Source: Anaerolineales bacterium UBA6668 (GTDB lineage Bacteria; Chloroflexota; Anaerolineae; Anaerolineales; UBA6668). From it: a stretch of 11,710 nt of DNA. Position 1 is the first letter of the stretch. Every line of letters begins with the position of its first letter. A program made the position numbers and the translations under genes. The DNA is taken from assembly GCA_002455215.1 (NCBI GenBank), contig DKKK01000118.1, positions 18,867-30,576 on the forward strand. The letters run 5' to 3'. The notes under the pieces were generated by a model. The model was not told the origin of the DNA. It worked only from the letters and a program-made list of their open reading frames with translations, and made no database searches. This document shows, one piece after another, positions 1 through 6,874 of the stretch.

Positions 1-344
1 CTCGCCAGATGGTTGGTTGCGCCAACCAAGCTGAGCAGTTACCATTTTTATAGTAAAACAACAGTTTAAATTTTGCAGGTAAAACGTTATTTCGGCGACA
101 AGATGCCCCTGTTATGGCTTCTTGTGCAATCAATGCAAATATCAAATTGCTTGATGGGAATAGTTGTTTGACAATATCTGTCGAATAGGTGAAAATAATT
201 AGGCGAAACACAAACTAGAAAAGTAACGTATATTCATTCGACATACTTCAGCATTGCGCCTTCTTTCCTTAGGGGAAACGTGCAACTTTCATCCGTGTCG
301 AACATAAAATAGGTGTTGATGCAAACGGAGTAGCTTTTTCTTCC
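1..344. other. AT-rich intergenic region, upstream of the binding-protein/OmpA gene
   Basis: No convincing complete gene is present. A perfect inverted repeat lies at 13-29 (TTGGTTG, loop CGC, CAACCAA). It is not followed at once by a T-run, so it is not a clear terminator. A minus-strand reading frame starts at an ATG at 45 and stays open to the left edge (15 codons, MVTAQLGW...). It could be the start of a divergent gene, but it is too short to judge. Three short plus-strand frames are also open from the left edge and end at 34, 53 and 69. A small hairpin TTTCC-TTAGG-GGAAA occupies 264-278 in the presumed leader of the downstream gene. A promoter candidate at 168-196 is listed separately. 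Confidence 0.6.
168..196 (+). promoter_or_regulatory. Candidate sigma70-type promoter for the 345-2198 gene
   Basis: A perfect -35 box TTGACA occupies 168-173. After a 17-base spacer comes GAAAAT at 191-196, which matches 4 of 6 positions of TATAAT. A better-matching AATAAT sits at 194-199, but with a 20-base spacer. Transcription would start near 203, giving a leader of about 140 bases before the ATG at 345. The surrounding DNA is AT-rich, as expected for a promoter region. This is a motif match only. Confidence 0.45.
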
Positions 345-2198
345 ATGAACGCTAATAAAAACAAAAATGTAGTTTCAACAGATGATACGACCGGAGGGGT
401 TATGCTTGAGCCAGCATGGCGCTGGTGGACCCGTTTTGTTCTTGTGCCGTTAGTTGTGGCGGTTATCAGTGCCATTATTATTAACATGGCGCGTACCCCG
501 AGCCAAACAATCGTCATTACTGTGACACCCGACCCCAAGGACGATTTTCTTGCCACTCTGCAAGCTGTGGCTAGTACTGCAACAGCTGAAGCAAAGCAGA
601 ACAACTTAAGCACTCCTGTCCCCACACAAACACCAGTGCTTACGATAGCCGTAGTAGCCACCCAGTCCGTACTGCCAACGATTTCTCAGCCACTTCCTGT
701 TGTCAGCCAAACGGCTCTTGCTCCCATCCCATCGGCAGATGCCCAATTGCCCGTATTTACCTGCCTTGCTCCGGCTTGGGCTGGGTACTACCCACTGCAG
801 TTGATTGATGTGCAGGGGCTTGACCAACAATTGGGTTTTGATTTGCAAATTATTCCGGCGGGTTATCCCGGTATTCAGGATTACACGGAAAATGAAATGG
901 CAAACGCCCTGCAAAACGGCGAGATTGATTGCCTGCTCAACACCCTAGACTCACTTGCCTTGCGTGGACCTTACGGCGTACTCACCGCTTTTGTGGATGA
1001 AGTGGCGGGCGCAGACGAGATTTGGGTACGTGACCCCAGCATTGTCACACTCAATGATTTAAACAATCATAGCATTAGTTTTGCCGCCAATTCCACTGCA
1101 GAATATATGACCTACTATTGGTTAGCAATTCCCGGTTTATTTCCAGCGAGTTTATCTGCCAATGGGTCAAATATCTGCCCGCAGACGGGTATTTTTCACC
1201 CCGCTCCAGCCGATAGCACCCAACTTGCCGTGGAAATGTTTCAACGGGGTGAAGTGGACGCAGTGCTGGGTTGGCAACCGGAAATTACGCTCGCGCAAGC
1301 GCCTGACACACGCAAATTAGCAGATGATAGCAACATTCGCATGTCTATTGATGTGCTTTTGGTGAGCCCGAATTCAATTGCTAACCGCAATGAACTGGTT
1401 TTGCGTTTCCATGAAGCTTGGTTTCTTGCCTTACAACAGATGTTTAATAACCCTGATGAAAGCGCTCAAGCGTTGGTAAATTGGGCAAATTCCAAAGATG
1501 CGGCTTATGCAGATTGGATGGGGCTAGATGTTAATGCCCCCGGCGAAAGCCTGCGTGCCGCTTTGGCGCCCATTGCACAGGCAACCTTATATACCAATCA
1601 AGCGCTATTTGAAAGCCCCAACGATATTTATGATTTATTGCGTTACCAACAACAAATCTGGCGCAGTGGTGGACGTAGCGATTTGGCAAATTTTGATTAC
1701 GCGAGTGCGGTAGACGTCCGCTATGTCAATGCCTTAAAAAGTCGTACCGACCTATCCAATCACGCCCCTCCTATCAATAGCGACTTTTCATTTGGCGCAC
1801 GTTCATCTACCCAAAACAACGCTTCTGGACAAATCTTAGCCAGTTTACCACTCATCTTTGACCCCAACGATGCGCAACTATCCTTTCAAGGGCGACAAGT
1901 GCTTGAACAGTGCATCATCCCGATTTTGCGGCATACCACCAACAGTATTAAAGTAGTCATTACAGCATCTTCGGCTTGGCCCGGACCGGAAGGCTCATAT
2001 ACCGAAGCCGATATTTACGCCTATGCTCAGCAACGTGCCAACAACGTGAAATTGGTTTTAGTCAATAATCAAATTGACCCAAATCAAATTGTCGAAGAAA
2101 TTCTCATCCCACCGACAGAACGCCGAAATGTGCTAGACCCCAATTTATTGGCACAAGACCGTTTTGTGCGTATTCGCCTAGAAGAATTGGGGCGCTAG
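345..2198 (+). CDS. Membrane-anchored substrate-binding protein with C-terminal OmpA-like domain
   Basis: The 617-residue protein has a short cytoplasmic N-terminus, one strongly hydrophobic segment at about residues 29-48, and a Thr/Pro/Gln-rich linker to about 135. No lipobox is visible, so the segment is read as an uncleaved anchor. Residues about 137-450 resemble periplasmic ligand-binding domains of the NMT1/PstS type; motifs such as GEIDCLLNTLDS and RGEVDAVLGWQPE are typical of such bilobal folds. Residues about 503-615 resemble the OmpA/MotB peptidoglycan-associating fold (FDPNDAQLS near 505, AYAQQRANNVKLVLV at 559-573). The usual GHTD stretch is not evident; the aligned area reads ASSAWPGP, while Arg564 of the QQRA motif is kept. 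No transporter permease or ATPase gene is adjacent, so a wall-tethered sensing or scavenging role is more likely than classical import, but this is inference. The ATG at 345 has GGAG at 327-330, 14 bases upstream, which is a long spacing. The ligand is unknown. Confidence 0.82.
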   Translation: MNANKNKNVVSTDDTTGGVMLEPAWRWWTRFVLVPLVVAVISAIIINMARTPSQTIVITVTPDPKDDFLATLQAVASTATAEAKQNNLSTPVPTQTPVLTIAVVATQSVLPTISQPLPVVSQTALAPIPSADAQLPVFTCLAPAWAGYYPLQLIDVQGLDQQLGFDLQIIPAGYPGIQDYTENEMANALQNGEIDCLLNTLDSLALRGPYGVLTAFVDEVAGADEIWVRDPSIVTLNDLNNHSISFAANSTAEYMTYYWLAIPGLFPASLSANGSNICPQTGIFHPAPADSTQLAVEMFQRGEVDAVLGWQPEITLAQAPDTRKLADDSNIRMSIDVLLVSPNSIANRNELVLRFHEAWFLALQQMFNNPDESAQALVNWANSKDAAYADWMGLDVNAPGESLRAALAPIAQATLYTNQALFESPNDIYDLLRYQQQIWRSGGRSDLANFDYASAVDVRYVNALKSRTDLSNHAPPINSDFSFGARSSTQNNASGQILASLPLIFDPNDAQLSFQGRQVLEQCIIPILRHTTNSIKVVITASSAWPGPEGSYTEADIYAYAQQRANNVKLVLVNNQIDPNQIVEEILIPPTERRNVLDPNLLAQDRFVRIRLEELGR

Positions 2199-2207
2199 GT
2201 GGGTTCG

Positions 2208-2228
2208 CTAACTTGAACCACAAGTTAG
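2208..2228 (+). other. 8-bp hairpin just after the binding-protein/OmpA stop codon
   Basis: CTAACTTG (2208-2215) and CAAGTTAG (2221-2228) are perfect inverted repeats around a five-base loop AACCA, starting ten bases after the stop codon. An overlapping alternative stem, GGTTC (2202-2206) with GAACC (2215-2219), cannot form at the same time. No T-run follows directly, so this is not an intrinsic terminator alone. It may stabilise the 3' end of the message or belong to the larger structure that follows. Confidence 0.5.
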
Positions 2229-2234
2229 ATTCGA

Positions 2235-2307
2235 TACGGGGCAGAGTTGCCTTGTTCCCGTAAGCCCATTGTCCTGCCGAAGTGGAATCAAGCCTGCCCC
2301 GTTTTTT
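2235..2307 (+). terminator. Terminator or attenuator-like structure before the GT2 gene
   Basis: ACGGGGCAG (2236-2244) pairs perfectly with CTGCCCCGT (2294-2302), and the stem runs into T6 at 2302-2307, which is the signature of an intrinsic terminator. The enclosed loop is unusually long at 49 bases, but it can add a 4-bp stem CTTG (2251-2254)/CAAG (2289-2292). The same left arm can instead pair locally as TACGGG (2235-2240) with CCCGTA (2257-2262), excluding the terminator stem. That mutually exclusive layout is what an attenuator looks like. It could also simply end the upstream transcript. The structure ends 19 bases before the ATG at 2327. Confidence 0.45.
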
Positions 2308-2326
2308 ACGCCATCTCACAGTTGTT

Positions 2327-3352
2327 ATGCCTTCCATCTCCGTCGTTATTCCTTGCCACAACGAAGCCAAACGCCTGCCTGCTTTGCTCGCCGCGTTGCA
2401 CGGGCAAACACATCCCGCCGATGAGATTATGATTGTCAACTCGGCTTCTACGGACAATACCGTGCAAGTGGCGCGGAATTTGGCACAGCAGTACGCGCTT
2501 CCATTGCGGGTGGTAGATAACCCCCGCGCCACCATCCCGAGTAGCTTGAATTGTGGTATGTCGGCTGTGCAAAGTGATATCATCGTGCGCTTAGATGGGC
2601 ATTGCATCCCACGCCCTGCCTACTTGGAAGAAAGCCTGAAAGCTTTACTAGCATTGGAAGCGCGTGGCACATGGGGCAATGTCGGTGGGCAGTGGCAAGT
2701 CTCGCCCGGCTCAACTACCCCTATCGCCAAAGCCATTGCCTATGCCGTTACCACCCCACTCGGCGCGGGCGATGCCAGCTATCGCATTGGCGGGCAAGCG
2801 GGCAACGTGGAAACAGTGCCCTTTGGCTGTTTTCGCAAACAAATGTGGCAGAAATTGGGCGGCTATGATGAAAAGTTACTCAGCAATGAAGATTATGAGT
2901 ACAACACGCGCATCATTCAAGCAGGCGGAAGCGTGTGGTTTACGCCCGCTGTGCAAGCAGAGTATTTTGCCCGCACCACTCTGCCTGAATTGTGGAAACA
3001 ATACGCCCGCTATGGTTTTTGGAAGGCGCAAATGTTAAAAATTCACCTGAACTCACTGCGTATGCGGCAGTTGATTCCGGCACTCTGGTCTTTGATTGCG
3101 CCGTGCCTATTGTTGGTGGCGCTGGCATCTGGCATGGGCTGGCTCCCAATACCGGTTATCTGTACGGGAGGGAGTATTGCCATATTGGGTTTGTACCTGC
3201 TGGCGCTGGTGGGTTACAGCCTATGGGGGGTGTCGAAAAGAAAAATCAGTGGGGCGGAGGCGTGCTGTTTACCGTGGGTCTATGCTTGTATTCACTTCGC
3301 TTGGGGTTGGAACTTTTGGCGGGGTGTATTTTTTTATGCTCGGCAGGCTTAG
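2327..3352 (+). CDS. Family 2 glycosyltransferase, ExoA-like, with C-terminal membrane segments
   Basis: A 341-residue GT-A fold glycosyltransferase, which moves a sugar from a nucleotide donor to an acceptor, probably lipid-linked, on the cytoplasmic face of the membrane. Visible landmarks are the opening strand ISVVIPCHNEA (4-14), the metal/nucleotide-binding RLDGH (88-92) in DXD position, GNVETVPFGCFRK (159-171), the acceptor/base motif SNEDYEYN (186-193) and YARYGFWK (226-233) in the place of the QxxRW-type motif. Hydrophobic stretches at about 249-271, 274-297 and 312-326 suggest membrane attachment, as in ExoA-type succinoglycan glycosyltransferases. The ATG at 2327 is preferred to the GTG at 2282: the extra 15 residues lie outside the fold and the GTG sits within the terminator-like structure. 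No Shine-Dalgarno is visible. The stop codon interlocks with that of convergent rlmN. The sugar specificity cannot be read from the sequence. Confidence 0.88.
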   Translation: MPSISVVIPCHNEAKRLPALLAALHGQTHPADEIMIVNSASTDNTVQVARNLAQQYALPLRVVDNPRATIPSSLNCGMSAVQSDIIVRLDGHCIPRPAYLEESLKALLALEARGTWGNVGGQWQVSPGSTTPIAKAIAYAVTTPLGAGDASYRIGGQAGNVETVPFGCFRKQMWQKLGGYDEKLLSNEDYEYNTRIIQAGGSVWFTPAVQAEYFARTTLPELWKQYARYGFWKAQMLKIHLNSLRMRQLIPALWSLIAPCLLLVALASGMGWLPIPVICTGGSIAILGLYLLALVGYSLWGVSKRKISGAEACCLPWVYACIHFAWGWNFWRGVFFYARQA

Positions 3353-4416
3353 CTCTTAGCCAACTGTGCCTGCGCCTTTCGCAACTGCCCACAGCCCGCC
3401 GCAATGTCTATACCACGTCTCACTCGTACTGTACAAGGGATATTATAGCGAGCTAGTACTTCCTTAAATTGCTCAGCTGACTGTGCAGTGGCGGCGGCTC
3501 CGGCGTAATCTTGGGTGGGGTTGAGCGGAATAATATTCACGTGACACAAAATATCTTGAATGTGTTGTGCCAGTAAATTGGCTTGCTCAATACTGTCGTT
3601 CTTGTGTTGAATCAGCGCCCACTCAAACGTGATACGGCGGTGGCTGGTATTCACATATTCACGGCAAGCAGACAATATCTCTGCCAATGAGAAACGGGCA
3701 TTCATCGGTACCAACTCACTGCGTAGGTCTTCGCTGGCGGCGTGTAAGGAAACTGCCAAATTCTCACGCCTTGCATCTGCAGTAAATTTCTTTAGTCCTG
3801 GCACCAACCCCACCGTACTCACCGTCACCCGCCTTGCCCCAAAGTTGAAGCCTTGTGGGTCGTTGGTGAGATCCAGCGCCGCCATCACATTGCGGTAATT
3901 GTGAAACGGCTCACCCATACCCATTGCCACCAAATTGGTCAAGGGTTTTTGAGCTAGCTTTTGTTGGCGGGCAAACCACAAAATTTGCTCAATGATTTCA
4001 CCAACCGTCAGGTTGCGGTCAAACCCCATCTGTCCGGTGGCGCAAAAGACACAGCCCATTGCACAACCGGCTTGCGTGCTAAAACAAACCGTGCGGCGCT
4101 CATCATAGCCCATCAAAACGGTTTCAATTTGTTTGCCATCGGGCAAGGCAAATAGGATTTTTTGCGTATTGCCATCGCGTGATTTTTGGCTGGTGACCAG
4201 TTGCAGTGAGCCAAATTGTAGCTGGCTGTTTAGTGTTTGGCGCAAGGCTTTGGGAAAAGCCGTGATTTCATCAAAGGAACTGACGAGTTCGACATACAAG
4301 GCATGCCATAATTGTCTTGCTCGAAAAGCAGGATATCCCCATTGTTCAAGCAAAGCGCTCAATTCGGGCAAGGAAAGGTCAAAAACAGATTGTGTAGTCA
4401 AGTGGATATTAGGCAC
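3349..4416 (-). CDS. rlmN: Dual-specificity RNA methyltransferase RlmN (23S rRNA A2503 / tRNA A37)
   Basis: This radical SAM enzyme makes 2-methyladenosine at 23S rRNA position 2503 and at position 37 of some tRNAs. The 355-residue length is normal for the family. The iron-sulfur motif CxxxCxxC is at Cys118, Cys122 and Cys125 (AGCAMGCVFCATGQMGF). The SAM-contact motif GMGEP is at 166-170. The methyl-carrying cysteine is Cys342 in the C-terminal motif AAGCGQL. An N-terminal helical RNA-binding domain covers roughly 1-95. The start codon is GTG at 4416, inside the end of the TPR gene: the two share GTGCCTAA, an 8-base overlap with no separate Shine-Dalgarno, so translation is probably coupled. 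The alternative Cfr would confer antibiotic resistance, but the close fit to RlmN and the housekeeping context favour RlmN. Confidence 0.96.
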   Translation of the reverse strand: MPNIHLTTQSVFDLSLPELSALLEQWGYPAFRARQLWHALYVELVSSFDEITAFPKALRQTLNSQLQFGSLQLVTSQKSRDGNTQKILFALPDGKQIETVLMGYDERRTVCFSTQAGCAMGCVFCATGQMGFDRNLTVGEIIEQILWFARQQKLAQKPLTNLVAMGMGEPFHNYRNVMAALDLTNDPQGFNFGARRVTVSTVGLVPGLKKFTADARRENLAVSLHAASEDLRSELVPMNARFSLAEILSACREYVNTSHRRITFEWALIQHKNDSIEQANLLAQHIQDILCHVNIIPLNPTQDYAGAAATAQSAEQFKEVLARYNIPCTVRVRRGIDIAAGCGQLRKAQAQLAKS

Positions 4417-6076
4417 GCAAACGGATTTTAGTTAGCAAATCATCGGCAATACGACGCAAGGCAGGCTTATCGCTGGTGAGTGGCAAGGCGGTTTCGCAAT
4501 CGTTCTTGGCGAGCCCGGCTTCGCCATGTTTCAGATAAGCCATTGCGCGGGCAAGCAAAGCATGAGCATCTTGCGGGTCATTGTTTAGTACTGCGGTAAA
4601 GGCTTCCACCGCGCGATGAAACTTGCCTGTTTCCAGATAGCCATTGCCCAAGTTAAATTGCAAACGGGCGTCTTGTGGGCGATAGCGAATCGCATATTCA
4701 AAATCACTCACCGCTTGGGTAAAATCGCCCAGCATAAAAGCCACTTCCCCACGTTGCACATGCAAATCCACCGAATCCGGCTTCTGTGCTAAGGCTTTGT
4801 TAAAATCGGTGAGCGCATCTTGCAATTTATTATCGCCTTTCGCCAGCATACCGTGCCACGCCAGCGTCAGCGCATCGTTTGCACCGAGACGGAGCGCGGC
4901 GTCCAAGTCGGCTTTAACGCGGGCAGAGTCGTTCTTAATGCGGTAAACCCGCGCTCGTCCGACATACGCCTTGGCGTGATTGCTTTGCAATAAAATGGCT
5001 TGCGTAAAGGATGAGAGCGCTTCATCATACAGTTCCATCCCCAAATTTGCCATACCTTTGCGATAATGCGCCTCTGCATTTTTGGGTTCGAAGGTTAGCA
5101 GATGATCTTCGTTGGCACGCAGTCGCTCGTGCATTTGGCGCACCAAAAACACTTCTCCCAATGCGCCGAGCGCCGCCACATTGTTGGGGTCACTTTGGGT
5201 CACTGATTCCAAATCATAATAGGCTTGTTCGTGATTCCCCATCGCAATATAGGTTTTGCCCCGATACAAGCGTGTCATCAGCATATTGGGCAGTAATTTT
5301 AATGCTTGGTTGAAATCATTTAGAGCGACTTCGTATCTTTTTAGCTCGAAATAAATAACGCCGCGATTGTGCCAAGCGTGCGGGTCGGTGGGGTTTAGTT
5401 CAATGACTTTTTCGGCATCTTGTAAAGCGGCAGGTAAATCGCCATTCTGATAGCGTGCTACCCCACGCAAGCGGTAGCTATCTGGCACATTGGGGGAAAA
5501 GCGGATGGCTTGTGTGTATTCGGCAATTGCTTGTGGGTACTGTTTGCGTATGAGATAGATATTGCCCAAAGCAAACAAATCGGCAGAACGTTTGGGGTGG
5601 ATGGAAAGCGCTCGGCGGTGCTCTTGAATGGCTTGCTCGGTATGCCCCATATCTGTGTATAAATTGCCAAGTTGCGTGTGTGCTTCGGGATTGCGCGGTT
5701 CAATCTTAAGCGCACGGAGCAAGCGTTGCTCACACTGGGTAAAATGGCGGTGAACGCGCAGTATTTCGGCTTGCCCGACTAAGGCAATCACGTTGTTGCG
5801 GTCAATCTGCAAGACGCGAGCGTAGTCTGCCATCGCATCGCGGAACAAACGCAAGCGCCGATAAATGCGTGCACGTGCGATAAAACCGCGTGGATTGCGT
5901 GGGTTGGCTTGGATAAAGCGATTTGCGCGGTTGAGCTTTTCGTCAATGACCCGTTGTGAAGGCAACGACTGGGTGGGGTTTCCTTCCATCCGTTGTGTAC
6001 GCGAGATGCGGCTGGTACTCCCTGTGGCAGGTGAGTCGGCAGGACGGTTTTGGCGGGGTTGAGCTAGGGTGGTCAT
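4409..6076 (-). CDS. TPR-repeat protein, about 14 tetratricopeptide repeats
   Basis: The 555-residue protein is almost entirely tetratricopeptide repeats. A polar, likely disordered N-terminus of about 40 residues, rich in Ser, Thr, Pro and Arg, is followed by about 14 repeats from residue 62 to 531. Clear examples are EAHTQLGNLYTDMGHTEQAI (131-150), AWHNRGVIYFELKRYEVALN (234-253), and units near 437-466 and 471-500. Such arrays form a superhelical scaffold that binds other proteins; there is no catalytic domain. No signal peptide or membrane segment is visible, so it is probably cytoplasmic. It starts 9 bases after the HAD phosphatase stop and ends inside rlmN, placing it in a tightly coupled operon. 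The binding partner is unknown; the neighbours suggest nothing more definite than envelope glycan synthesis or translation. The gene is intact with no frameshift visible. Confidence 0.9.
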   Translation of the reverse strand: MTTLAQPRQNRPADSPATGSTSRISRTQRMEGNPTQSLPSQRVIDEKLNRANRFIQANPRNPRGFIARARIYRRLRLFRDAMADYARVLQIDRNNVIALVGQAEILRVHRHFTQCEQRLLRALKIEPRNPEAHTQLGNLYTDMGHTEQAIQEHRRALSIHPKRSADLFALGNIYLIRKQYPQAIAEYTQAIRFSPNVPDSYRLRGVARYQNGDLPAALQDAEKVIELNPTDPHAWHNRGVIYFELKRYEVALNDFNQALKLLPNMLMTRLYRGKTYIAMGNHEQAYYDLESVTQSDPNNVAALGALGEVFLVRQMHERLRANEDHLLTFEPKNAEAHYRKGMANLGMELYDEALSSFTQAILLQSNHAKAYVGRARVYRIKNDSARVKADLDAALRLGANDALTLAWHGMLAKGDNKLQDALTDFNKALAQKPDSVDLHVQRGEVAFMLGDFTQAVSDFEYAIRYRPQDARLQFNLGNGYLETGKFHRAVEAFTAVLNNDPQDAHALLARAMAYLKHGEAGLAKNDCETALPLTSDKPALRRIADDLLTKIRLRA

Positions 6077-6085
6077 ACGGCGCAG

Positions 6086-6874
6086 TTATAGAAGCGAAGT
6101 GAGTTCAATTAAGTCGGAAACGACCATAGTTGGTTTTATTGTACTATGAGCTAGGTCGTTTTCGCTAGTTATACCAGTCAAAATCAAAATACTGGCAATG
6201 TCGGCGCGGATTGCGCCCAAAATATCGGTGTCCAGACGGTCGCCTAATGCAACCGTAGTGCTTGCTGTTGCAGAAAGACGGTGCATGGCAATTTGATACA
6301 AGTGCTGTTCGGGCTTGCCCACAAAGAGCGGTGTTTGCCCGCTTGCAGTTTGTAATGCGGCAACGATGGCGCCATTGCCTATTTCCAAACCCTGTTGGGT
6401 AGGATAGGTGGCATCTGGGTTTGTGCCCACCAGCCGTGCCCCATTTTGTAGTGTACGCACAGCACGATTGAGCTTTGCCCAGCTTAGTTTGTCATCTCTC
6501 CCCACCACCACCCAACTCACATCCTGTGGCACTTCATCCCACACCAGTTCAAAACCTGCCGATTGCAATTCTGCCTGCAAACCGTCTCCGCCAATCATCA
6601 CCACACGGCGGTTGGGCGCGGGCAGGGTTTGCAGATGGAGGGCAGTGCCTTGTGCGCTGGTGAGTATTTCTGATGTTGCAATATCTACGCCAAAGTCGGC
6701 TAAGCGGGAGCGAAAAGCTTGTGGGGTGAGTGAAGCATTGTTGGTGACCAATTGGAATTGTTGGTTGGTTTGGCGCAAGCGGGCGAAAAACGCCTGCAAA
6801 CCGGGCAGGGCTTGTGTCCCGCGCCACAACACGCCGTCCATATCAATGAGCCAGTTTTGGTAGGGTAGCCCCAT
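6086..6874 (-). CDS. HAD-superfamily IIA phosphatase, NagD/PGP-like
   Basis: A 262-residue haloacid dehalogenase-type phosphatase of the NagD / p-nitrophenylphosphatase / phosphoglycolate phosphatase group. Motif I is DMDGVLW with nucleophile Asp11 and acid/base Asp13. Motif II is LVTNN with Thr44 near residue 42-46. The motif III lysine is Lys187 in FVGKPEQ. Motif IV is GDRLDTD (211-217). A C2-type cap lies between about residues 70 and 180. These enzymes hydrolyse small phosphorylated metabolites such as sugar phosphates or phosphoglycolate; the exact substrate is not predictable. The ATG at 6874 is chosen because a strong GGAGGG lies six bases upstream and the codon forms TGATG with the stop of the sugar transferase gene. 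A GTG at 6925 would add 17 unrelated residues. Tight coupling to the sugar transferase suggests a linked role, which is inference. Confidence 0.92.
   Translation of the reverse strand: MGLPYQNWLIDMDGVLWRGTQALPGLQAFFARLRQTNQQFQLVTNNASLTPQAFRSRLADFGVDIATSEILTSAQGTALHLQTLPAPNRRVVMIGGDGLQAELQSAGFELVWDEVPQDVSWVVVGRDDKLSWAKLNRAVRTLQNGARLVGTNPDATYPTQQGLEIGNGAIVAALQTASGQTPLFVGKPEQHLYQIAMHRLSATASTTVALGDRLDTDILGAIRADIASILILTGITSENDLAHSTIKPTMVVSDLIELTSLL

Noticed and set aside
2202..2307. tRNA or another known RNA class (6S, SRP, tmRNA) in the gap before GT2
   Set aside because: No cloverleaf, no SRP tetraloop motif and no tmRNA end; the pairing pattern does not match these classes.
2282..2326. GTG start adding 15 residues to the GT2 protein
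   Set aside because: The GTG lies in the terminator-like structure, the added residues precede the conserved first strand, and the ATG at 2327 gives a normal GT2 N-terminus.
2104..2607. Long minus-strand reading frame across the gap and the start of the GT2 gene
   Set aside because: It shadows two well-supported plus-strand genes, and its translation has no recognisable domain.
3349..4416. Cfr antibiotic-resistance methyltransferase
   Set aside because: Motifs and the housekeeping operon context fit RlmN, and no mobile element is nearby.
4409..6076. Repetitive character of the TPR gene as a DNA repeat or CRISPR-like array
   Set aside because: The periodicity is at protein level (34 residues) with divergent DNA between units; there are no identical repeats or spacers.
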